Source: Allolobophora icterica (lineage: Eukaryota; Annelida; Clitellata; Crassiclitellata; Lumbricidae). From it: a stretch of DNA of 64,000 bases. This document shows, piece after piece, positions 58,201-64,000 of this stretch (the first letter of the stretch is position 1; each line of letters begins with the position of its first letter). The stretch lies in NCBI GenBank assembly GCA_963556255.1, contig OY744614.1, positions 39,864,617 to 39,928,616 of the forward strand, in the 5' to 3' direction. The position numbers and the translations under genes were made by a program. The notes beneath the pieces were generated by a model, which saw only the letters and a program-made list of their open reading frames with translations, did no database searches and was not told the origin of the DNA.

Positions 58201-59213
58201 TGATCCTGGCACCTGCTGACAGGCCTAGTCACTTTTGACAGGCCATTTAAAGGGCTGTATAAGTTGTAGGTTGCTTTGTTTTTTCCTAGACATGCAGACA
58301 ATAAGGAAAATTCAAATTTCTAATATGTGCAGGAAATTTTTCACTTACTCCTGTTCCCATGTACACTTCATTCAAGATCATCGAGCTGATACGTGCCTCA
58401 CTTATTGGCACTGAGGGAGCTCTGTGTTCCAGTATCAAGTCAGCTGGGTTGGGGGTAGTAGCACTCTGCAGCTCGTAGAGACATGCAGGTGCCACACATC
58501 AACTACAGCTCGTTGTGCCTTGTCGCGCACTGGGCCATTGTCAGAGAACAATCTGCCATTGTATTTATGTACTGTTGCTTTTAACTGTTCAGTAAACTGG
58601 TTCAAACCGTCTGAAAATGCACCTGTTGAGATCAGTGAGATGGTTGTGTGTGCACTGTTTTTGTGAGGTCCTAAACTGTATCAAAACAGCTTGATGCAAT
58701 CATACAAACCTAAGCATCCTGATACATGTACTTTTGGAACTCTCTACCTGCGTCTGTGCGTTCTGCTCAGTTGCTTGTATCATTTCGTTCTCAACTTAAA
58801 CTGCTTATCCACCATAGGCTGCCTTTCTGTCTTACGGACTGATCTTCTGGATATTGACCTGATTACGGCTTGGTTTTGGTGTGCCGTCGGTTGTTGCCTT
58901 GTGCATTGGACGCCGGCGCAATAGAAGTTACAATTACTGTTATATTTTGTTATGCTGGGTCATGCACAGTGGACTACGTGGGTGGCTCTAAGTCATTACG
59001 TTAATTGCTTTAATGGATGGATTTGTTTTATGCTCTACAGCGGATGATCATCAAGCGTTGATCTGGGACATTCAGCAAATGCCGAGAGCGATCGAAGATC
59101 CGATCCTGGCGTACACAGCTGCGGGCGAAATCAACCAGATTCAGTGGTCGTCGACGCAGCCGGACTGGATTGCCATCTGCTACAACAACTGCCTCGAGAT
59201 ATTGCGTGTCTGA
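52063..59213 (+). CDS. DCAF7: DCAF7 (WDR68/HAN11) WD40-repeat protein, 8 coding exons
   Basis: Joined exons 52063-52224, 53163-53264, 54670-54768, 55232-55345, 56379-56511, 56997-57148, 57889-58006 and 59041-59213 total 1053 nt, giving 350 codons plus TGA with every junction in frame. The protein reads as the near-invariant DCAF7 family: [19 protein letters not shown] near the start, [20 protein letters not shown] in the middle, and NCLEILRV at the end. DCAF7 is a WD40 beta-propeller scaffold known to bind DYRK1A and HIPK2 kinases and to act as a DDB1-CUL4 substrate receptor, in cytoplasm and nucleus. Exon 6 has FDLR, a WDxR-like motif of DDB1-binding WD proteins. The N-terminus is about 8 residues longer than the vertebrate protein (an Ala/Gly/Pro-rich stretch after MSMP). 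The ATG follows a pyrimidine-rich tract ending in CAG, so an upstream 5'-UTR exon is likely. Introns 1, 2, 4-7 are GT-AG; intron 3 is GC-AG. No disabling mutation is seen. Confidence 0.97.
52515..52822 (+). mobile_element. tRNA-derived SINE, family 1
   Basis: This copy opens with a tRNA-like head: a box A-like TAGTGTAGTGGTTAGTGTGC, then a decayed box B. It continues through a body with CCAACTCAGCTATAATGAG and ends GGCTAGCTTAAGGGACTGCT. It lies in DCAF7 intron 1. The family recurs at 55436, and in reverse at 12906, 20769, 23240 and 25621. It is a mobile repeat, not a tRNA gene: the cloverleaf is incomplete and a ~200-bp unrelated body follows. Confidence 0.8.
53163..53264 (+). CDS. DCAF7: DCAF7 coding exon 2
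   Basis: This exon has 34 codons from [13 protein letters not shown] to KIMWIPDT, phase 0 at both ends. The acceptor is TGTGTAG and the donor GTGAGT. The [11 protein letters not shown] block is typical of the family. Confidence 0.95.
53324..54473. repeat. 575-bp tandem duplication in DCAF7 intron 2
   Basis: Copy 1 is 53324-53898 and copy 2 is 53899-54473; by eye they are identical. Each copy contains a looser internal repeat (motifs such as TTATAACGCTAC, GCGTTATAAGGTGGTC, TATATGGGAAAGG). The duplication is either very recent or an assembly artefact. Confidence 0.9.
54670..54768 (+). CDS. DCAF7: DCAF7 coding exon 3 (GC donor)
   Basis: This exon has 33 codons, [20 protein letters not shown] through RLECLLNN. 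The frame and family homology require the exon to stop at AAT just before GCAAGT, so the donor is GC rather than GT. Reading on would add residues absent from the family and soon lose homology. Confidence 0.94.
54769..55231 (+). other. DCAF7: DCAF7 intron 3, GC-AG class
   Basis: This intron begins GCAAGT and ends TTTGTAG. The exon 3/exon 4 join across it restores the family sequence LLNN-NKNSDFC exactly, so the boundary is fixed by protein homology. Confidence 0.9.
55232..55345 (+). CDS. DCAF7: DCAF7 coding exon 4
   Basis: This exon has 38 codons starting [20 protein letters not shown] and ending CTIWGLE before GTAAAT. It holds the [12 protein letters not shown]-strand signature. Confidence 0.96.
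55436..55716 (+). mobile_element. tRNA-derived SINE, family 1 (intron 4 of DCAF7)
   Basis: The head has TTGTAGTGGTTAGCGTGC and a good box B (GGTCACGGGTTCAAATCC). The body and 3' end match the copy in intron 1 at roughly four bases in five. An ORF across it is SINE-encoded noise. Confidence 0.85.
55850..56047 (-). mobile_element. tRNA-derived SINE, family 2, full length
   Basis: The minus strand starts GGGGCACAGTGGCCAAATGG (box A side), has box B TACGGGTTCAAGCC, then ATCTTGAGCAAGTCCTTCG and ends with a TGTATTGTATTGTA tail. It lies in DCAF7 intron 4. Confidence 0.85.
56379..56511 (+). CDS. DCAF7: DCAF7 coding exon 5
   Basis: This exon begins [20 protein letters not shown] after a poly-T tract ending in TATAG and ends after one base of a Gly codon (phase 1) before GTAGGT. 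The first dozen residues are the least conserved part of the propeller here. Confidence 0.96.
56997..57148 (+). CDS. DCAF7: DCAF7 coding exon 6
   Basis: This exon completes the split Gly codon, then reads [18 protein letters not shown] and ends AMDAFE before GTAAGT. It contains the FDLR motif. The acceptor is TTTCTAG. Confidence 0.96.
57222..57480. repeat. Minisatellite with palindromic units in DCAF7 intron 6
   Basis: Degenerate units of roughly 33-36 bp are built on GAGTACTCGTATCTCAGTA and CCAGTACTCTTGTACTGAG. The units contain short inverted repeats (GAGTACTC; CAGTAC/GTACTG), so single strands could fold. The array starts after the exon 6 donor and is not coding. Confidence 0.75.
57889..58006 (+). 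CDS. DCAF7: DCAF7 coding exon 7
   Basis: This exon encodes [20 protein letters not shown] through SSCHICTA plus one base of the next Ala codon. The acceptor is CTTTTAAG and the donor GTTTGT. Confidence 0.96.
58715..58930 (+). pseudogene. LINE RT C-terminal remnant in DCAF7 intron 7
   Basis: The frame reads [18 protein letters not shown] then [10 protein letters not shown], the standard RT ORF ending, followed by a GTTACAATTACTGTTA tail. Confidence 0.7.
59041..59213 (+). CDS. DCAF7: DCAF7 coding exon 8 and stop
   Basis: This exon encodes [20 protein letters not shown] through [18 protein letters not shown] and TGA. The acceptor is CTCTACAG. The C-terminus is essentially identical to other animal DCAF7 proteins. 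Confidence 0.97.
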
Positions 59214-59229
59214 GCATGCTAGCGAACGC

Positions 59230-59235
59230 AATAAA
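59230..59235 (+). terminator. AATAAA, proximal polyadenylation signal candidate
   Basis: AATAAA lies only 17 bases after the DCAF7 stop codon. This is unusually close, so it may not be used. Confidence 0.3.
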
Positions 59236-60563
59236 GACAGAGACTTGCGCCTGAGCGGTATTTCTCCGTTACGTATGAGGTTGGCAACTGACATCGGCGT
59301 GATGAGCAGTCGTCTGGACAGTTTAAGACTGTTAGTGTTAGTCTTCTGAATAGTTGTGCTTGCACTCTCTGCATTCTGTGTCTGACCCGAATCAGTTATT
59401 TCGCGCAGTCGTTCAGCCTGTTGTTCTGCTCGACAGGTTACGGCTGCCTTGTGGCTTTTAAATGGGGATCTAGTTTATAGAGTCACCTGGTTTCAGAGAC
59501 TATGTAGGTCATCCTTGACTGCATTCTGTAACCTCGGGCTTTTTCAACGGACTGCCTTTTTCTTTAATCCTCTATCATGTGTAGAGGGAAATTGTAGCGT
59601 CTACAGTTCGTACATAGTAATGAGTAAATGTCTCGTACCGGTTAAGTACTGTAAAACTCTACAAACGGTTGGGAAACTCGAGATTTCTGGTTTACGTTTG
59701 GAGTCTTGGACTTATGTGAAATGGGCAATGATCCAAAATTTAATTTAACTCTTTAAAAGTATTTGTTCTTGAAATGGAAATTGTAAGCTTTTACTTTCTG
59801 GGATTTTAGATGTTTTAAATTATGATTTATTGAACATATTTATAATTGTTTTTATTAACATTAATTTGACAGTATTTTGAGGCTTTTAAAAGTGCAATTT
59901 CAACTTTGGGGGATTTTAAATGCTTGAAAATGAAGATTCGGTGAGCAGATTTGTCATTGCAATCACCGTGTTGTTGATATAACTTGCATCATCAAAGAAT
60001 TTCAAGATGGGCCAAACATTTGATTCTACTAAGATGGCACCTTAGTGATGGTCTAGGTATTGTTTGTAAACTCTTTATCAATTCTGGGAGTTCATACAGT
60101 CCCTTTGAGTCTAAAAAATTCGGACACTATGAGTTACTGCAATTCTGCATGGTTAGGTAATTAATTCCTCCAGACAAAACCATTTCACATTTTTCTGATG
60201 CGCTGATATTTGTGGTGTTACCTGAACCGACTCTACCACGGATCTCAATGCATTAGCCCTACAAATAGTTTTTGAAGCGGTACTTAATAATTATCCCACT
60301 TGATCACGTAATGTACTTGTTCCTGCTTGTCGTTCTAGCGCAAGTTTAAGTTATTAGAGGCGGTTTGTATTCATAATTTGGTCACCGGCTGCCCTTTTAT
60401 TTGTTTGTTTGGTTTCTTGCTTCTGTGTATAATTGAGAATTTGAAGCAGACACGGCATTTCTAATTATGCCAAAATCTCTGTTGCATCATTGTAGATAAA
60501 ATCATATTCAGTGGTTCTGCTTTTGTGCAATGATTGTTGGTCATTCTGTAATCTGACCGCTGA

Positions 60564-60569
60564 AATAAA
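60564..60569 (+). terminator. AATAAA, distal polyadenylation signal candidate
   Basis: AATAAA is followed within 30 bases by GT-rich sequence (TTGTTGGTACAAGAGTGTG). This is the expected arrangement of a cleavage signal and downstream element. Confidence 0.45.
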
Positions 60570-60689
60570 TGGCTTTGTTGGTACAAGAGTGTGACTTGTC
60601 TGCAGAGACAAGACGTCGTCATGTTGCAAGTATGTTATTAGTGTTTTTAGGCACTGCTGTGCACATGGGAAGGCCTATCTATCTCTGTA

Positions 60690-60800
60690 TTGTAAGGGAC
60701 CTTGAGCACGTCCTTCACCCACATGCTTAGCGCCATCGATGTTCTGTCGTATGCACTTCTGACTTTGGAAGGAGGGCGATATCAAAATACAGTTGTATTG
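60690..60800 (+). mobile_element. SINE family 2 tail
   Basis: GGGACCTTGAGCACGTCCTT, GCTTAGCGCCATCGATG and an ATACAGTTGTATTGTA tail. Confidence 0.65.
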
Positions 60801-62780
60801 TACACCGTGAAAGGAAAACAGACCCCATGGAATTATTCAAAATACCTTGAACAAATTAATATTGCTTCTTAAGTAAATTTGAGAAAATCTTGCTCTATCA
60901 AGTCTCGCGCTTTGATAATAAAGCATGTTCAGAGTGGCCTCCGTCAGTTCCGACAAAGGCCACTTTGCTTCCAGGTTCTGCATGCCCCTCCTCCCACTCC
61001 GACTGATTGCAAGGAGGATTGCCATTGTGTGTTATTCAGTGAAACTTGTTATATCAAACCGGGACCCTTCACCGTTTCAAACACCACTGCTAGCTAGCTA
61101 TTGTCAAGATTACAGACACTCTCTAATTTAAATTTATGAATTTTTTAAGTTACTTTCATAATTTTCGAGGGATGCTTTTTACCACTCCGTACCTCGGTAG
61201 GACTATGTTTTAGTCATGTAAAAGTCGACTACGTCGCAACTATCAGACAGCGATTATCATAAAATCGTTACAAGAACACAAGATACTGCACTAATTTGAG
61301 TCAAAATCATCATGTTTAAACCTCGATTGTCTTGCAGTCTGCCACAGTGCATGAAGACGGCTGTCTAAAACCACAAAAGTTATTGCTCAATTTAACGCAG
61401 TTGCAATAACACCACAGCTATATCTGTTGAACAGCCGTAACCTGGCACGAAATAATTGCTAGCACAACAGCACAAACTATAGCTCCAACCAACACAACTA
61501 CAGGTACATGCAAACGGTACTGTATCAGAATTTGTCACATTAGTCCTAAATTGTCTCTTACTCTAGCGACTGTCTAACATCGGGGAAACGAGATCCTAAC
61601 AACCAAAGAGGGGACACGATTCTATTCAGCCAACAGAAGCTGGCTTTCGCTGTTGATAGCAGTAGTCCTGGAGGCCACATATAAACAACTTGTTTTCTCT
61701 ATTAGAGGCACTATTACATGTGTCTTATTAATAATTAAAATACATCAGCCCATTCTGCCTCCATTAACAGCTAATGCTGAAGTGCAGTCTTGTAGCTGCA
61801 CAACACATAGGTAGAATAAACCAGTGACAGCAAGTCTTGATTACGAATCTTCTGTCACACAGATGGCAACAACAGGCACGTGGATGTTCCACATGACACA
61901 ACAGAAATGGAATCGCTTGCCAAACAGACTATCACTTAAAGAACTGGGTTTCTCTCTGCGCTCCTTAGGTCAGATCCTTGCTCAAACTAGAAAAGTCCTC
62001 TACTGTACGTGGATGCGTGGCTACAGGTGTTTTGCAGAATCAGGGCAGGGACAGAACTGAATGCATGCACAGAAGTTCGGATGGGAAAACAAAAGAATGA
62101 TGACAGTAGTGATGAATCACCTGCAGAAGTCTGAAGGATATGATAGCAAAGTTTCACATAAATGATGAAACAAATTACATGAAACATATATGATCAGAAT
62201 AGCCGACCTGCTGCACATTCAGTGATCAAACGTGACTTCTTAAAAAAAGGTTTGCATGTTCTTATTTATGACAAAAACACAAAAATTTTACACACCAGTC
62301 TGGTTCTACCTTTACTACAAAAATTTACTTATTCAGTCATGTTAAAATTCTGGCATGCAGGGAACCTACACATCGTGCAAACAAAATTTCAAGAGGTCTG
62401 TTAAACGATTCTGATTACATTACAAGTCCTCCAAGTGCTGTAGAGTAATGTAACTGGGCATTCATGTCAGAACACTATAGAAGCCTTGCTGAAATTGCAA
62501 AAGGCAATCAAGGATGTTGTACCAAAATGGTAGATAAAGTGAAGGAAAGTAACGGAAGTGAACTGTGCTAATAGAAGATCAAAATAGACATTCAAACTCA
62601 GCCTCACATGGTAGCATATGATCGAACACATAACAGCAAAAATCACTTGTCAGACCATCTGAACATGTGAGCAAGTGAAAGCAACCTCACCAGTACAGTG
62701 GTAAAACACCTGTTTAAGTTTACAACTCAAACTATTGCATTCAAGACCGTCTCTCATATCAAAAGGGGAGGGGAGGGGTA
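60801..62780. other. No gene recognised
   Basis: Short frames at 60879, 61824 and 62222 have no recognised family features. An NRLPNRLSLKELGF stretch near 61910 faintly recalls LINE RT ends but is not convincing. Confidence 0.4.
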
Positions 62781-62784
62781 GCTT

Positions 62785-63023
62785 ATTTATTTATTTTATT
62801 TATTCCGGATATTTTTATAGCGCCTCTCGAAGTCTACTACTACTCAGAGGCGCTCCCGACTACAGCATTTGATACTGTGTCGGAATTTTCACACCGAAGC
62901 GCCACAAGCAATTGCGAGTGAAGGACTTGCCCAAGGTCCGTACGCAGCGGCTAGAGTGGGATTCGAACCTGCAACCCTCCAGTCACAAGGCGCCGAACTT
63001 ACCACTGAGCCACCACGCCCCAC
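62785..63023 (-). mobile_element. tRNA-derived SINE, family 3, full length
   Basis: The minus strand begins GTGGGGCGTGGTGGCTCAGT (box A TGGCTCAGTGGTAAG), box B GGTTCGAATCCCAC, a body CTTGGGCAAGTCCTTCACTC, then an L2-like tail GGGAGCGCCTCTGAG and GAGGCGCTATAAAAAT with an AT-rich end. The tail suggests L2-type LINE machinery moved it. Confidence 0.88.
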
Positions 63024-63049
63024 GTGGGGCGTGGTGGCTCAGTGGTAAG
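62998..63049. repeat. Perfect 52-bp palindrome from two SINE heads
   Basis: The 26-bp arms 62998-63023 and 63024-63049 are exact reverse complements with no spacer, centred on CACGTG. The right arm is the first 26 bp of a second SINE head in plus orientation, which then breaks off into unrelated sequence. Confidence 0.95.
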
Positions 63050-63059
63050 CTCTCCATAA

Positions 63060-64000
63060 GACACTGTTCCTGTTGATTCCTGGGGTATGAGCCAGATGAT
63101 TTGCCATGAAAAGGTTACTGAATCATGATTGGCCTCTCGGAACAGATGTCCATTCAAAATCAAGGTTATTCAGGTAACATAATGAGATATTTCATGAAGA
63201 CAGAGTGTTGGACAGTCATAAACTATCAGATATGTTATAATCCGATAACAACAGCAGAGTTGAACAGGACAAACCTAATCTGAAATCGATCAGGAATCGA
63301 TAAATTGTCGCTCCCAGTTAAAATCAGTATGCATGCTAAAATCTGAGACGTCTCCAGTCAAATGTTGAACCATGAGAGACAATCTATTGAGACCGGAGAA
63401 CAGAATCTCAATAAAATAAGTTGAAAGAAGAGAGTTGAACAGGATAAGACTAGTTTTAGACGATCTTGTGATGGCCAAACGGTCATTCATTATAACCGGC
63501 TGCTACAAGCTCAATGCATCTTATCATAAGATGTGTGTCATGATATTCATCATCTAGTGACAAGAACAATCAACATGAGCAGACATTGGAGGATTCAGTC
63601 CTAACACTAACCATTAACAAGAGTTCTACAACAGGAGAAACATACCCATATGCACATATACACTGTATATATCTACATATACATAAGTATGTATGTATAC
63701 ACATATATGTACATATAAATACATATATATGTGCATATTACATTACATTCTAAAATATTACACATACACATCATACAGTCACATTTACAGTGACTTTTAC
63801 AGCCATTTTCAGTGCTCACTAATGTTAAACCAAACAACAAGAAAACATTTTCATGTTCAAACCATTAATAAAACAAGCAATTCTTATGAACAATTTCAGT
63901 CGTACTCCTAATAGTAAGAAAATCATGAAACGGTAAAACCTGGTCAAACAAACACGGAACAATGAAATACGTGCATCTAAGTTAGGAACAGATGGTAAGC
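63060..64000. other. No gene; low-complexity ATA/CATA at 63650-63740
   Basis: No gene features are recognised. Around 63650-63740 the sequence is TATATACATA-rich microsatellite-like DNA. Confidence 0.45.

Larger units (their letters stand above)
59214..60590 (+). other. DCAF7: DCAF7 3' UTR region
   Basis: This is non-coding, increasingly AT-rich sequence downstream of the DCAF7 stop with no other gene signature. Two AATAAA signals lie at 59230 and 60564. The second is followed by GT-rich sequence and is the better candidate for the main cleavage signal. The true 3' end cannot be fixed from sequence alone. Confidence 0.5.

Noticed and set aside
61824..62060. Possible LINE RT end around NRLPNRLSL
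   Set aside because: Only a weak WNxLP-like match, with no tail or flanking LINE sequence.
62940..63050. tRNA-like sequence with box A and box B
   Set aside because: Box A and B fit a tRNA promoter, but the sequence continues into a SINE body and no complete cloverleaf with acceptor stem forms.

Overview
The window is eukaryotic. It has spliced genes with GT-AG introns, tRNA-derived SINEs, LINE 3' tails, long microsatellites and many DNA-transposon remnants. The one clearly intact gene and the repeat types suggest a bilaterian animal, most likely a marine invertebrate; I cannot name the species.

Layout. 1-5 kb: LINE tail, two damaged RPL12 exon copies in tandem, a Merlin/IS1595-like transposase remnant, a hAT MITE and one coiled-coil exon. 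5-11 kb: repeat families and a broken piggyBac transposase (minus strand). 11-33 kb: a heavily duplicated minus-strand territory. Small exon-like modules with splice sites (here called D, E and G), an in-frame 84-bp repeat exon and a 42-bp microexon recur among SINEs. It includes an eight-unit 278-bp array with dimeric higher-order structure and a triplicated block of about 1.85 kb. 33-44 kb: SINE and LINE fragments, an ~800-bp CT-rich microsatellite, a fold-back element and several MITEs. 44-51 kb: a Helentron-like element with a palindromic satellite core, a dead dynein heavy-chain exon, a P-element/THAP9-like transposase remnant, and a hAT transposase remnant split by nested insertions.

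52.06-59.21 kb holds the only gene I regard as complete: DCAF7 (WDR68/HAN11), eight coding exons on the plus strand. They join in frame to 350 codons, and intron 3 has a GC-AG boundary. Its introns hold SINEs, a LINE tail, a 575-bp tandem duplication and a palindromic minisatellite. After the gene come its 3' UTR, mostly unrecognised sequence, and a SINE at 63 kb joined head-to-head to a second SINE head.

Transposon calls rest on motifs and terminal structures read by eye. Eight MITE-like elements were bounded by matching terminal inverted repeats and 8-bp target duplications (six perfect, two with one mismatch). No database search was possible.
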